A stretch of 64,000 bases of DNA from Microbacterium sp. SLBN-146. GTDB lineage: Bacteria > Actinomycetota > Actinomycetes > Actinomycetales > Microbacteriaceae. The notes under the pieces are model-generated. The model worked only from the letters and a program-made list of their open reading frames with translations. It made no database searches and was not told the DNA's origin. Positions 1 to 8,680 of the stretch are shown piece by piece. The translations under genes were made by a program, and so were the position numbers. The DNA is taken from contig NZ_VFMR01000001.1 of the NCBI RefSeq assembly GCF_006715145.1, positions 2,790,001 through 2,854,000 of the forward strand, read 5' to 3'. Positions within the stretch are counted from its first letter, which is position 1. Each line of letters starts with the position of its first letter.

Positions 1-410
1 CGGTGATCGCGACCGCGTCCAACCCGCAGTTCACGGTGAGTCGAGTAGACATCGACCGCACGGGGCCGACGTACACGATCGATACTCTTCGCGACCTGAA
101 GGCGCAGCGTCCGGACGCCGACCTGTTCTTCATCTCCGGCGCAGACGCCGTAGCGCAGATTCTCAGTTGGAGGGACCATGATGAACTGTGGGAACTCGCC
201 CACTTCGTCGCCGTCTCTCGGCCCGGTCATGTTCTGAACATCTCGGGGCTGCCGACCGACGATGTGAGTCAGCTCGAGATTCCCGCCCTGGCGATCTCGT
301 CGACCGACTGCCGTGATCGCGTGCGGGACGAGAAACCCGTGTGGTACCTCGTCCCCGACGGGGTCGTCCAATACATTGCGAAGCACCACCTCTACCGGAG
401 CAAGGAATGA
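1..410 (+). CDS. nadD: Nicotinate-nucleotide adenylyltransferase, C-terminal part
   Basis: The reading frame is open from the window edge, so the N-terminal nucleotide-binding HxGH part lies outside. NadD transfers AMP from ATP to nicotinate mononucleotide in NAD synthesis. The visible 135 codons carry family signatures: [17 protein letters not shown] in the middle, SRPGH, and the C-terminal [11 protein letters not shown] and [14 protein letters not shown] blocks that close the active site. The stop overlaps the next start (ATGA at 407-410), so translation of the two is probably coupled. The order nadD, membrane-anchored hypothetical, rsfS is usual in actinobacteria. Confidence 0.93.
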   Translation, partial: VIATASNPQFTVSRVDIDRTGPTYTIDTLRDLKAQRPDADLFFISGADAVAQILSWRDHDELWELAHFVAVSRPGHVLNISGLPTDDVSQLEIPALAISSTDCRDRVRDEKPVWYLVPDGVVQYIAKHHLYRSKE

Positions 411-1489
411 CTGAACCCGAGCACCCGGACACACCGCTGACCCGCAAGCAACTGCGCGAGCTGCGGAAGACCGGCGCGACCCCCGTCATCGTTCTCGATG
501 ACTCCGCCGCCGACCCCGCTGACGATCCGACCCCGGTCATCGAATCCGCGCCGGAACCTGAGCCGACGCCCGCCCCGCTCCCGCGACCGGCGGAGCCGGC
601 GGCGGTGGGTCCTGCGCCGATCGCGGACGCCGATGTCGACCTCGGCGTCGCGCCGCTGACCCGCCGCCAGGCGCGACAGCAGGAGCGCATCCGCACCGCC
701 TCGGTGCCCGTCATCACACCCGACCTCGCAGCTGCGCACGCGGCATCCGTCTCGGCGATCATCAGCGAGTCGTCCGTGCCGGTCGCATCCGGACCGATCG
801 ACTCGGTTCCGCAGTCGGCACCGGCGACAGAGGACCACCCCGTCGAGGAGTGGTCTCCGCCCGAAGACCTCGACACGATGCAGCATGAGGCCCCCGACGT
901 CGAGGTGCCCTCGACGGACCCGGGGCGCGCCCTCGAACGCGATGTCGACGAGGACCCCGAGCTTGACGCCGAGGCACCGGTCGACGAGGTCCGACCCATC
1001 GTCAATCCCGCGCTCGGCGAAGACCTCATCGCCGGCGAGCCCGTTCAGATCGATCTGCCGCCGTCGTTCGACCAGCTGCTCGCGCGCGGGTCGACCGGTT
1101 CCGTGGGAACGCCGAACGCCCTCATCCTCTCTCAGACGACGGGAGACCTTCCGATCACCTCCGTCACGGCGACGGGTGAAGTGATCATCACGGGCACCTT
1201 CAACCTGCCCGAGGGACTCGGCTCGACGGGGCACGCGCCGGGTACGGCTGATGGCAAAGACGTCGACGCGGTCCTCATCGACGGCGAGCTGCCCGCACAT
1301 TCGTCTCCCACGCCGATCGCCGCGAGTGCTGCCATCAGCACCGTCAAGAGCGCGGGAGACGTCATCAAGCCGCCGGTACCCGAGAAGGGCAGCCGGCTCA
1401 TGATGTGGCTCGCGATCACCGCGGGAGCGTTGTTCCTCGCACTCGCCGGCGTCCTCATCGTGGCGATCGTGAATGGAGTCTTCTCATGA
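407..1489 (+). CDS. Hypothetical protein with single C-terminal membrane anchor
   Basis: The 360-residue protein is not assigned to a family. Its start overlaps the nadD stop (ATGA) behind GGAG at 397-400. Most of the chain is low-complexity, rich in Pro, Ala, Asp and Glu, and probably disordered. Two similar basic patches, [13 protein letters not shown] near residue 11 and [14 protein letters not shown] near residue 84, stand out. The last 30 residues form one hydrophobic segment ([20 protein letters not shown]), so this is likely a tail-anchored protein with a cytoplasmic N-terminus. It lies between nadD and rsfS with ATGA overlaps on both sides and is probably co-transcribed with them. The function is unknown; the basic LTRxQ patches could be short binding motifs, but that is a guess. 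Confidence 0.8.
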   Translation: MTEPEHPDTPLTRKQLRELRKTGATPVIVLDDSAADPADDPTPVIESAPEPEPTPAPLPRPAEPAAVGPAPIADADVDLGVAPLTRRQARQQERIRTASVPVITPDLAAAHAASVSAIISESSVPVASGPIDSVPQSAPATEDHPVEEWSPPEDLDTMQHEAPDVEVPSTDPGRALERDVDEDPELDAEAPVDEVRPIVNPALGEDLIAGEPVQIDLPPSFDQLLARGSTGSVGTPNALILSQTTGDLPITSVTATGEVIITGTFNLPEGLGSTGHAPGTADGKDVDAVLIDGELPAHSSPTPIAASAAISTVKSAGDVIKPPVPEKGSRLMMWLAITAGALFLALAGVLIVAIVNGVFS

Positions 1490-1863
1490 CGGCAAGTGAA
1501 CAGTCCCACGAGATGGTGCGGATCGCCGCTGCGGCGGCGGACGCCAAGGGCGGGGAGGACCTGCTCGCGCTCGACGTGTCGGGTCCGCTCCCGCTCGTCG
1601 ACGTCTTCCTCCTCGTCACCGGGCGGAACGAACGCAACGTCGCCGCGATCGCCGATGAGATCGAAGAGAAGCTCCTCGAAGCCGGCCACAAGCGCCTCCG
1701 GCGCGAAGGTCGCTCGGAAGCACGCTGGATTCTCCTCGACTTCGGTGATCTCGTCGTGCACGTCTTCCACGAGCAGGAGCGCGTGTACTACGGCCTGGAG
1801 CGTCTGTGGAAGGACTGCCCGCTCGTCCCGATCGAGCTTCCCGAACACTCGTCCGCGGAGTGA
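1486..1863 (+). CDS. rsfS: Ribosomal silencing factor RsfS
   Basis: RsfS (RsfA, Iojap/DUF143 family) binds uL14 on the large ribosomal subunit and blocks joining with the 30S subunit when nutrients are scarce. The 125-residue length fits the family. Characteristic stretches are DLLALDVSGPLPLVDVFLL near residue 25, GRNERNVAAIADEIEE, and DFGDLVVHVFHEQERVYYGL, ending in LERLWKD. The ATG at 1486 overlaps the upstream stop (ATGA) and follows GGAG at 1475-1478, which decides the start over longer in-frame options. tRNA-Ala follows 70 nt downstream. Confidence 0.95.
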   Translation: MTASEQSHEMVRIAAAAADAKGGEDLLALDVSGPLPLVDVFLLVTGRNERNVAAIADEIEEKLLEAGHKRLRREGRSEARWILLDFGDLVVHVFHEQERVYYGLERLWKDCPLVPIELPEHSSAE

Positions 1864-1933
1864 CCCGAGTTCGAGGCACGCTTCCCTGTGTAGTAAGCTA
1901 GGGGAGTTGCCTCGAGCGATCGAGGAAGCGTCT

Positions 1934-2009
1934 GGGCCTGTGGCGCAGCTGGTAGCGCACCTGCATGGCATGCAGGGGGTCAGGGGTTCGAGTCCCCTCA
2001 GGTCCACCA
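1934..2009 (+). tRNA. tRNA-Ala (GGC)
   Basis: The 76-nt sequence folds as a complete cloverleaf. The acceptor GGGCCTG pairs with CAGGTCC (one G-T), the anticodon loop is read as GGC, the T loop is TTCGAGT, the discriminator is A and CCA is encoded at 2007-2009. It follows rsfS closely. A TAAGCT hexamer at 1894-1899 could be its -10 element. Confidence 0.96.
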
Positions 2010-2282
2010 ATTTCTCATCGAGATCATGCGCATCGCGTGATGCTCGGCAGCTCCCTCATGTTGAGACCGCCATGTCTCCAACGGGTGCTGCCACGTCGTC
2101 CATGAGTCCCGCGTCAGCGACGGCACGCGCTGGGCCGCTGTCCTCCGCGGTGCCGCCGCTCTATACGCCGAGAAGAACCCAACTGCTGCCGGAGGCGCCC
2201 GAGATCGACGGATCGCGTCTTCTCGGCGACGAGGGATGACGTGGTCTCGGCGCCGGATGACGAAGAGACCATGCGGGCGGGC
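2010..2282. other. Intergenic stretch without recognisable gene
   Basis: About 270 bases lie between tRNA-Ala and the terminator of the sigma factor gene. Frames are open on both strands, as is common at this base composition, but none gives a protein with recognisable motifs or a start with a ribosome binding site. It could hold a small RNA or gene debris; nothing positive supports either. Confidence 0.5.
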
Positions 2283-2317
2283 CACGTGATGCGGCAGGGC
2301 TCCTGCGGCATCACGTG
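2283..2317 (-). terminator. Strong hairpin at the end of the sigma factor gene
   Basis: Two 16-nt arms (2283-2298 and 2302-2317) are inverted repeats with one mismatch around a 3-nt loop. The hairpin overlaps the TGA stop of the sigma factor gene at 2311-2313, so it probably ends that transcript. There is no clear T tract, which is common for terminators in this group. Confidence 0.6.
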
Positions 2318-3573
2318 AGCGAGGCGGCCTTCTCCCGAAGCACCCTCTGCTGAGCCGCGTTCGTCGTGAGGCGTGCAGCTTCCAGAAGCTCCACGCGGGC
2401 CTCATCGGCGCGCCCCGCGCGAGCGAGAAGTTCTCCCCGCACGCTCGGCAGAAGGTGCGACCCGCGAAGCGCACCGCGATCACGGAGAGCATCCACGATC
2501 GGCAGCGCTTCGGCGGCGTTCGACGACATCGACACTGCGACAGCGCGGCTCAGCTCCGCGATCGGGCTGGGCGACACCCGAACCAGCGTCTCGTACAGCG
2601 CGACGATCTCCTCCCAGTCCGTGTCATCGACGCTCGCCGCGACCGCGTGGCGCTCGGCGATCGCCGCCTGGAGTGCGTACGACCCGCGACCGTGGCCGCG
2701 CGCGGCGGCTGCGGCATCCGCTCTTCCCAGGATCGCGATCGCCCGCGCGATCTGGCCGCGGTCCCACCTGCTGCGATCCTGGTCGGCGAGCGTGACCGCC
2801 GCGCCCGCCGACTCACGTGCCGCGAACCGCGACCGCTGGAATTCCATGAGAGCGAGGAGGCCAAGGGCCTCCGGCTCCCGGGGCAGGAGACTGACGACGA
2901 CACGACCGAGCCGGATTGCTTCGTCCGCCAGGTCGGGGCGTATCCATCGGTCTCCCGCGGTGGCTGCGTACCCCTCCGTGAAGACGAGGTAGATGACCCC
3001 GAGAACCGACCCGAGTCTGTCTCGCCACTCGCCCGGATCGGGCGTCGCGAACGGGATGCGGGCGGCACTCAGCGTCTTCTTGGCGCGTGTGATCCGCGCC
3101 TGGACCGTCGGCGTCTCGACGAGCAGCATCCTGGCGATCTCCGCGCTGGTCAGCCCGCCCACCACCCGGAGCGTCAACGCCACTTGCGATTCCCGTGACA
3201 GCGCGGGGTGGCAGGCGGTGAAGACGAGCCGCAGGACGTCGTCGTCGATGGGCTCCCACTCCTCGTCGGACGCTTCGTCGAGCGAGCGCCCGATCTGGAC
3301 GTACCGCTCGTTCAGCCGTTCACGCCGCCGCCACGCGTCGATCGCTCGTCGCGTCGCCACCGCCGTGAGCCAGGCTCCGGGGTTGACGGGCACGCCGTCG
3401 CGCGGCCATGCGGCCAGAGCCTCGGCGACGGCGTCCTGCGCGACGTCCTCGGCGAGGCCGAGGTCGCCGGTCATCTTGGCCACGGATGCCGTGATTCGCG
3501 GTCCTTCGATGCGCCAGACGGCCTCGACCGTACGCCGTGTGTCATCCATCGCCGTATCGGATCCCGCGGTCAC
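2311..3573 (-). CDS. ECF42-type RNA polymerase sigma factor with TPR-like C-terminal extension
   Basis: This ECF sigma factor of about 420 residues has regions 2 and 4 in the first 180 residues. Region 2 contains LAEDVAQDAVAEAL and RRAIDAWRR, and region 4 contains GGLTSAEIARMLLVETPTVQ. About 240 residues of Ala/Leu/Arg-rich helical repeats follow (for example EAIRLGRVVVSLLPREPEAL), the TPR-like extension typical of the ECF42 group. The GTG start at 3573 is preferred because it overlaps the stop of the upstream YCII-like gene (GTGA); an ATG at 3549 is possible. Gene order (DGPF/YCII protein then sigma factor) and the promoter at 4038-4064 match ECF42, a group that has no classical anti-sigma factor and is thought to be controlled through its C-terminal extension. 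No anti-sigma gene is visible. Confidence 0.9.
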   Translation of the reverse strand: MTAGSDTAMDDTRRTVEAVWRIEGPRITASVAKMTGDLGLAEDVAQDAVAEALAAWPRDGVPVNPGAWLTAVATRRAIDAWRRRERLNERYVQIGRSLDEASDEEWEPIDDDVLRLVFTACHPALSRESQVALTLRVVGGLTSAEIARMLLVETPTVQARITRAKKTLSAARIPFATPDPGEWRDRLGSVLGVIYLVFTEGYAATAGDRWIRPDLADEAIRLGRVVVSLLPREPEALGLLALMEFQRSRFAARESAGAAVTLADQDRSRWDRGQIARAIAILGRADAAAAARGHGRGSYALQAAIAERHAVAASVDDTDWEEIVALYETLVRVSPSPIAELSRAVAVSMSSNAAEALPIVDALRDRGALRGSHLLPSVRGELLARAGRADEARVELLEAARLTTNAAQQRVLREKAASLT

Positions 3574-3989
3574 TCCGTGCCGAGCTCCGCCCGCCACTCC
3601 TTCTCCTTCTGGATGTATTCGTTGTCGGCGAACTGCTCGAAGTCGGCGTCTTCTTGGACTCGGCGCACTTCGAGCTTGTTGCCAGGACCGAGTGGACACC
3701 GCTTGGCCCACTCGATCGCTTCGTCGGCGGTCGCGGTCTGGATGATCCAGAAGCCGTTGAAGAGCTCGTGCACCTCACCGTAGGGTCCGTCGCTGACGAT
3801 CGGCGCGTCGTCGCTGAAGTCGACGACGTAGCCGGGTTCGGGGGAGAGACCCTCGCCCGCGACGATGACGCCCGCCTTCATCATGGACTCGTTGTATGCG
3901 CCCATCGCGTTGATGACCGCTTCGAAGTCCATCTCGGCGTAGCGGTCGACGGCTTCCTGCGTCGCCCTCATGATCAGCATGTGCTTCAT
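3570..3989 (-). CDS. YCII-related / DGPF-domain protein
   Basis: The 139-residue protein carries one YCII-like (DGPF) domain. It starts with MKHMLIMRATQEA and contains AYNESMMKAGVIVAGEGL and SDGPYGEVHELFNGFWIIQ, where DGPY corresponds to the DGPF signature. The ATG at 3989 has GGGAGA about 9 nt upstream, which favours it over an upstream in-frame ATG. DGPF proteins are the standard targets and neighbours of ECF42 sigma factors; their biochemical role is unsettled. The downstream sigma gene begins inside its stop codon, so the two form an operon driven by the promoter at 4038-4064. Confidence 0.88.
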   Translation of the reverse strand: MKHMLIMRATQEAVDRYAEMDFEAVINAMGAYNESMMKAGVIVAGEGLSPEPGYVVDFSDDAPIVSDGPYGEVHELFNGFWIIQTATADEAIEWAKRCPLGPGNKLEVRRVQEDADFEQFADNEYIQKEKEWRAELGTE

Positions 3990-4037
3990 CTCGTTCTCCC
4001 TGTTCGGCGGGGGTGCGATTCCCCCTTTCACTATTGC

Positions 4038-4064
4038 GTCGAATGGACAGCAGCGGAATCGACA
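4038..4064 (-). promoter_or_regulatory. ECF42-type promoter
   Basis: Read on the minus strand, TGTCGA (4059-4064), a 17-nt spacer and CGAC (4038-4041) match the bipartite ECF42 motif (TGTCGA at -35, CG[A/T]C at -10). The transcript would start near 4033, about 45 nt before the YCII-like start codon. This implies that the sigma factor activates its own operon. Confidence 0.75.
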
Positions 4065-4132
4065 TGCCCGGAGAGTTTCTTTCACAGGTCGCCGGGCTTG
4101 TGCCGGAACCCCTCCTGGGCGAGCCTGGGACC

Positions 4133-4609
4133 ATGAGCATCGTCACGCCCTTCCTCTGGTTCGATGACGACGCCGAGGAGGCGATCGCCTTCTACACCCG
4201 CATCGTGCCGCGTTCCGAGATCGTCGCCATCACGCGGTACCCCGAAGGCACTCCCGGCCTCGGCGGGAAAGTGATGCACGCGCACTTCCGCCTAGACGGC
4301 GCCGACTACTTCGCGATGGACGCGGGGCCGCAGTATCCGTTCACGGAGGCGATCTCCCTGCACCTGACATGTGCGGATCAAGACGAGGTGGACCGCTACT
4401 GGGACGCGTTGGTCGCCGATGGGGGCGTCGAACAGCCCTGCGGCTGGCTGAAGGATCGGTGGGGTCTGTCATGGCAGATCATCCCCGCTCGGCTCGCGTC
4501 GCTCATTCAGGATGCCGACGCTACGCGTGCGCACCGCGCGGTCCAGGCGATGCTCTCGATGCACAAGATCGACATCGTCGCCATCGAAGCGGCGGCGGAT
4601 GCCGCATGA
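4133..4609 (+). CDS. PhnB-like VOC family protein
   Basis: The 158-residue protein belongs to the PhnB / 3-demethylubiquinone methyltransferase-like branch of the VOC superfamily. It contains TPFLWFDDDAEEAIAFYTRI at the start, MHAHFRLDGADYFAMDAGP, and GGVEQPCGWLKDRWGLSWQI near the end, which is the family's hallmark CGWxxDxxGxxWQ. The substrate is unknown; homologues are often mislabelled as methyltransferases. The ATG at 4133 is 6 nt after GAGCCT (4121-4126), which resembles the leaderless -10 pattern seen elsewhere in the window. Its stop overlaps the start of the lipoprotein dehydrogenase (ATGA at 4606). Confidence 0.85.
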   Translation: MSIVTPFLWFDDDAEEAIAFYTRIVPRSEIVAITRYPEGTPGLGGKVMHAHFRLDGADYFAMDAGPQYPFTEAISLHLTCADQDEVDRYWDALVADGGVEQPCGWLKDRWGLSWQIIPARLASLIQDADATRAHRAVQAMLSMHKIDIVAIEAAADAA

Positions 4610-5736
4610 CATGGTTCCGGATGCCGCGTGCCGCCGCCGCGGTGATCGCCGTCGCCGTCGTGGCATCTGGATGCGCCGCTTCTCCGACCGCTGAACCGCC
4701 TCCGCCCACCTCGCCGCGCCCCACGTCCGAACCTACCGGCACCGCAACACCGCCGCGGTCCGGTTCCTGGACGACGGGTGGCGCGGCGAATACCCTCGTC
4801 GGCGGGCTCGCCGCTCCGTGGTCGGTCGTTCCGCTCCCCGACGGTGGGGCTCTCATCTCGGAGCGGGACTCCGGGATCGTCCGCGAACTCACGACAGACG
4901 GCTCACTGCGCACGGCAGGCACCGTACCCGGGGTCGTGTCGGGAGGAGAATCCGGACTTCACGGACTCGCGCTCCTCGATGGCGAGACGCCGTGGCTCTA
5001 CGCCTATCACGGCACCGCCGACGACAATCGCGTCGTACGCATGGCGCTGACGGGCCCAGCGGGCGCACTCACGCTCGGTGACGTCGAGGTCGTCTACGAC
5101 GGCATCCCGCGCGCGAGCACACACAACGGCGGTCGGATCGCGTTCGGCCCCGATGATCTGCTCTACGTCGCGACAGGTGACGCACAGAATCGTGATGCCG
5201 CGCAGAACGTCGATGCTCTCGGCGGCAAGATCCTCCGGCTCACCCCCGAGGGCGACGCGGCACCGGGAAATCCCTTCGAATCCGCCGTCTGGTCGTACGG
5301 GCATCGCAACGTCCAAGGCATCGCGTGGACCTCCGACGGCACGATGTGGGCGAGCGAGTTCGGACAGAACACGTGGGATGAGCTCAACGTCATCGAGCCG
5401 GGAGCGAACTACGGGTGGCCCGTCGTCGAAGGAGTGGCGGAGGATTCGCGCTTCATCGATCCCGTCGTCGTCTGGTCGCCGTCCGAGTCGAGCCCCAGCG
5501 GGATCGCCGCTGTCGGAGAGACGGTCTTCGTCGCGGGACTGCGCGGCGAGCGACTGTGGCGCTGGGACGCGGCATCGGGAACGCTCGACACCGTGTTCTC
5601 CGGGCAGGGCCGCCTCCGCGATGTCATCGAAGGACCCGATGAGAGTCTGTGGGTGCTCACCAACAACACGGACGGCCGGGGCGCACCACGACCAGAGGAC
5701 GATCTTCTCGTCCGTCTGCCTCTCGCGGCGGGCTGA
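4606..5736 (+). CDS. Lipoprotein PQQ-dependent sugar dehydrogenase (GSDH family)
   Basis: The 376-residue protein belongs to the glucose/sorbosone dehydrogenase family, six-bladed propellers that oxidise aldose sugars with PQQ. Residues 1-24 form a lipoprotein signal ending in VASGC, so it should be anchored outside the membrane, followed by a Pro/Thr-rich linker. Family motifs include APWSVVPLPDGGALISERD, THNGGRIAFGPDDLLYVATG, LGGKILRLTPEG, VWSYGHRNVQGIAW and EPGANYGWPVVEG. The start ATG overlaps the VOC stop. No PQQ synthesis genes lie nearby, so whether the cofactor is PQQ and what the substrate is remain open. Confidence 0.88.
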   Translation: MTWFRMPRAAAAVIAVAVVASGCAASPTAEPPPPTSPRPTSEPTGTATPPRSGSWTTGGAANTLVGGLAAPWSVVPLPDGGALISERDSGIVRELTTDGSLRTAGTVPGVVSGGESGLHGLALLDGETPWLYAYHGTADDNRVVRMALTGPAGALTLGDVEVVYDGIPRASTHNGGRIAFGPDDLLYVATGDAQNRDAAQNVDALGGKILRLTPEGDAAPGNPFESAVWSYGHRNVQGIAWTSDGTMWASEFGQNTWDELNVIEPGANYGWPVVEGVAEDSRFIDPVVVWSPSESSPSGIAAVGETVFVAGLRGERLWRWDAASGTLDTVFSGQGRLRDVIEGPDESLWVLTNNTDGRGAPRPEDDLLVRLPLAAG

Positions 5737-5777
5737 AGGATGCCGAGGCGACAGCCGACCGACGAAAGGGGAGACGC

Positions 5778-7457
5778 ATGACGTCATTTGCGCGCGGACA
5801 GCGGGTCATCGGGCCGGCGACGCACTACGTCGAGAATCAACCGCCGTGGCGCACCGGGGTCGACGAGTACTCGACGAATCGTCCCCTCGTCGCGGCGGTG
5901 ACCGGCTTCGGCGCAGGATGGGCCGACGAGAATCTCCGCCGGACGGGCGAGCTTGTCGGCTCGACATCGTTCCAGCGCGATGCCGAACTCGCGAACACGC
6001 ACACTCCCGTCGCACACGCGCACGATCGCTGGGGATTCCGGCTCGATGAGGTCGAGTACGACCCGTCCTACCACCGCGTGCTCGGCTCGGCGATCGCCCA
6101 CGGTGCCCATACCTCCGGGTGGGTTGACCCGCGTTCGGGCGCCGGCGTCGCGCGTGCGGCGACGTTCATGCTGTTCGCGCAGGTCGAACCCGGACACGCA
6201 TGCCCCGTCTCCATGACTCATGCCGCAGTGGCGACCCTGAAGGAGAGCCCTTCTCTCGCCGAGGAGTGGCTTCCCCGTCTCTACTCCCGCGAGTACGACC
6301 CGCACCTGCAGGGCGAGCACGACAAGCCGAGCGCGCTCATCGGGATGGCGATGACAGAGAAGCAGGGCGGATCCGACGTGCGCGCCGGGACCACCGTCGC
6401 GACGCACATGGGCGGCCGCAGCTATCAGCTCACGGGCCACAAGTGGTTCTGCTCCGCGCCGATGTCGGACGGATTCCTCGTCTTGGCGCAGGCGCGCCGC
6501 GGCGCGACCGACGAAGGGCTGACATGCTTCTTCGTGCCGCGGGTGCTGACGCGTGGGATGCGCAACGTCTTCCGCATCCAGCGGCTGAAAGACAAACTCG
6601 GGAACCGATCCAACGCATCGGCGGAGATCGAATTCGACGGCACGATCGCGGTTCTCGTGGGGGAGCCTGGGCGGGGCGTGCGCGCCATCATCGAGATGGT
6701 GCAGCGCACGCGCCTCGACTGCGTGCTCGGCACGGCAGCGGGCATGCGCCAGTCGGTCGCCGAAGCACTCTGGAACGCCCGCGGCCGGATGGCGTTCGGC
6801 GCCCCGCTCATCGACCAGCCCGCGATGACGGGTGTGCTGGCAGACCTGGCGCTCGAATCGGAAGCGGCGATGCTCACAGGCTTGCGGCTCGCCCAGCTCT
6901 TCGAGGAGGATGCGTCCGATCGTGATGTCGCGCTCCGCCGCCTCGCGACCCCCGTCTCGAAGTACTGGGTCTGCAAGCGGGGCCCGCAGCACGCGTACGA
7001 AGCGCTCGAGAGCCTCGGTGGCAACGGGTACACCGAGGACTTCCCTCTCGCGCGGCGATATCGGGAGCAGCCGGTCATGGCGATCTGGGAGGGGTCGGGG
7101 AATGTCATCGCGCTCGATGTTCTCCGCGCGCTCACGAAGGACGTCTCATCCGCTGAAGCGTTCGCAGACGAACTGTCGGACGCGCGAGGAGTCTCCCGGA
7201 TCTATGACGCGCACGTCGATCGCGCCCTCGCGCTCCTGCGAGAAGCGCAGAGCGCGGACCCTGAGGCGGCGCAGGGGACGGCACGACGATTGACGGAGGC
7301 GCTCGCGGCGGCCTTCCAGGCATCCCTCATGCTTCGTCATGCGCCTGCAGCGGATGCGGATGCCTTCATCGCCGCTCGGCTCGGCGACGAGCGTATGTCG
7401 CAGTACGGAACACTCCCCGTCGGCACCGACGCCGCCGCCATCCTGACCCGTCACTGA
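5778..7457 (+). CDS. AidB-like acyl-CoA dehydrogenase
   Basis: The 559-residue flavoprotein resembles the AidB branch of acyl-CoA dehydrogenases, which in E. coli belongs to the response to alkylation damage, although its catalytic role is unclear. Diagnostic segments are ENQPPWRTGVDEY near the N-terminus, MTHAAVATL, GMAMTEKQGGSDVRAGTT and KWFCSAPMSDGFLVLAQ in the FAD-binding region, LGGNGYTEDFPLARRYRE, and MAIWEGSGNVIALD. The ATG at 5778 follows a strong ribosome binding site (AAAGGGGAG). It lies 41 nt after the sugar dehydrogenase and may share its transcript. A fatty-acid oxidation role is an alternative. Confidence 0.9.
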   Translation: MTSFARGQRVIGPATHYVENQPPWRTGVDEYSTNRPLVAAVTGFGAGWADENLRRTGELVGSTSFQRDAELANTHTPVAHAHDRWGFRLDEVEYDPSYHRVLGSAIAHGAHTSGWVDPRSGAGVARAATFMLFAQVEPGHACPVSMTHAAVATLKESPSLAEEWLPRLYSREYDPHLQGEHDKPSALIGMAMTEKQGGSDVRAGTTVATHMGGRSYQLTGHKWFCSAPMSDGFLVLAQARRGATDEGLTCFFVPRVLTRGMRNVFRIQRLKDKLGNRSNASAEIEFDGTIAVLVGEPGRGVRAIIEMVQRTRLDCVLGTAAGMRQSVAEALWNARGRMAFGAPLIDQPAMTGVLADLALESEAAMLTGLRLAQLFEEDASDRDVALRRLATPVSKYWVCKRGPQHAYEALESLGGNGYTEDFPLARRYREQPVMAIWEGSGNVIALDVLRALTKDVSSAEAFADELSDARGVSRIYDAHVDRALALLREAQSADPEAAQGTARRLTEALAAAFQASLMLRHAPAADADAFIAARLGDERMSQYGTLPVGTDAAAILTRH

Positions 7458-7467
7458 CACGCCCACG

Positions 7468-7473
7468 TAGTGT
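7468..7473 (+). promoter_or_regulatory. -10 element for leaderless GH3 gene
   Basis: TAGTGT lies 7 nt upstream of the GTG at 7481. The spacing places the transcription start at the start codon, and there is no good ribosome binding site. Confidence 0.5.
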
Positions 7474-7480
7474 GGGATTC

Positions 7481-8680
7481 GTGATGAAGCACGTGAGAGT
7501 GGCGGTCGGTGTCGTCGTCGGCGCGCTCCTCCTCGCGGGTGCGGCTCCCGTGAGCGCGGTCGTGACGATGGACGTGCCGGATTCGACGGGCACGGTCACG
7601 GTGCGCGCGGCGACAGACGCAGAGCGCTCGGCACGGACCGAACAGCGGCTGGCCACCCTTTCGACGCGCGAGAAGGCGGCATCGATCGTCATGGGCCACA
7701 TTCCGACGACGGATGCCGCTGCCCTTCGCGCCTACGTCGAGTCCACCGACGTCGGTGGGTTCATCCTCATGGGTGCGAACATCCCGGGCGACGAGTCGCA
7801 GCTTCGCGCGTTGACGGCCGCGCTCACCGTCGATCCCGCGCTGCCGCCCGTCATCGCCGTCGACCAGGAGGGAGACGACGTCTCGCGACTCCCATGGGAC
7901 GACTTCCCGGCGGCCACGACACTCAAGTACGAAGCACCCGAGGCGACGGCGTCCGCCTTCGCAGGCCGGGGCGCTCTGCTCCAGCGCGCAGGTATCGGCG
8001 TCAACTTCGGCGTCGTCGCAGACGTCACGAACGACCGGTCGATGTTCATCTATCGGCGGGCCCTCGGCACGACTCCGGAATCCGGTGCCGCGCACGTCGC
8101 TGCTGCCGTGCAGGGGGAGAACTCCACGGTCTTCTCGACGCTCAAGCACTTCCCCGGCCACGGGGCGGCACCGGGCGACTCGCACGCCGGGATCCCGTCG
8201 ACCCCGATGTCGAGGGAGGAGTGGCGGGCCACTGACGCTGCTCCTTTCGCGGCGGGGATCGACGCGGGAGCGCCGCTCCTCATGTTCGGGCATCTCGCCT
8301 ACACGGCGGTCGACACGACGCCCGCATCGCTCTCGGCGGAGTGGCATCGCATCGCGCGCGACGACCTCGGTTTCGACGGCGTCATGATCACGGACGACCT
8401 CGGCATGCTCGAGGCCTCGGGAATTCCCGCCTACTCCGATCCGGTGGCGAATGCCGTGAGTGCGGTCGCTGCCGGCAACGACATGGTGCTCGCCGTTGTG
8501 TACACGTCCCCCGGCTCTGCGGGAGCGATCATCGACGGACTCGTTGCCGCCGTGGAGTCCGGCGCCCTCCCTGCAGAGCGGCTCGATGATGCGGCACGCC
8601 GAGTGCTCCAGCTGCGGCTCGACACGGCAGCCGCGGGCCGGGGGATGCTGCCGTGCTCTGAATGCGTCGCGGTACGCTGA
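7481..8680 (+). CDS. Secreted GH3 glycoside hydrolase (NagZ-like beta-N-acetylhexosaminidase)
   Basis: The 399-residue protein has an N-terminal signal peptide (VGVVVGALLLAGAAPVSA) and one GH3 TIM-barrel domain. PPVIAVDQEGDDVSRLPWD, KHFPGHGAAPGDSH (the NagZ-type substrate and acid/base loop) and VMITDDLGM (predicted Asp nucleophile in ITDD) are visible. NagZ enzymes remove N-acetylglucosamine from muropeptides; an exported form would act on peptidoglycan or chitin fragments outside the cell. The GTG at 7481 is chosen from the -10 spacing; an ATG follows at 7484. The stop directly abuts that of the convergent SRAP gene. Confidence 0.88.
   Translation: MMKHVRVAVGVVVGALLLAGAAPVSAVVTMDVPDSTGTVTVRAATDAERSARTEQRLATLSTREKAASIVMGHIPTTDAAALRAYVESTDVGGFILMGANIPGDESQLRALTAALTVDPALPPVIAVDQEGDDVSRLPWDDFPAATTLKYEAPEATASAFAGRGALLQRAGIGVNFGVVADVTNDRSMFIYRRALGTTPESGAAHVAAAVQGENSTVFSTLKHFPGHGAAPGDSHAGIPSTPMSREEWRATDAAPFAAGIDAGAPLLMFGHLAYTAVDTTPASLSAEWHRIARDDLGFDGVMITDDLGMLEASGIPAYSDPVANAVSAVAAGNDMVLAVVYTSPGSAGAIIDGLVAAVESGALPAERLDDAARRVLQLRLDTAAAGRGMLPCSECVAVR

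Noticed and set aside
1998..2492. Minus-strand frame across the gap after tRNA-Ala
   Set aside because: It overlaps the end of the sigma factor gene and its terminator, has no ribosome binding site and gives a basic, low-complexity product.
4013..4132. N-terminal extension of the VOC protein
   Set aside because: The extra 40 residues lack family similarity and overlap the ECF42 promoter; the ATG at 4133 gives the standard N-terminus.
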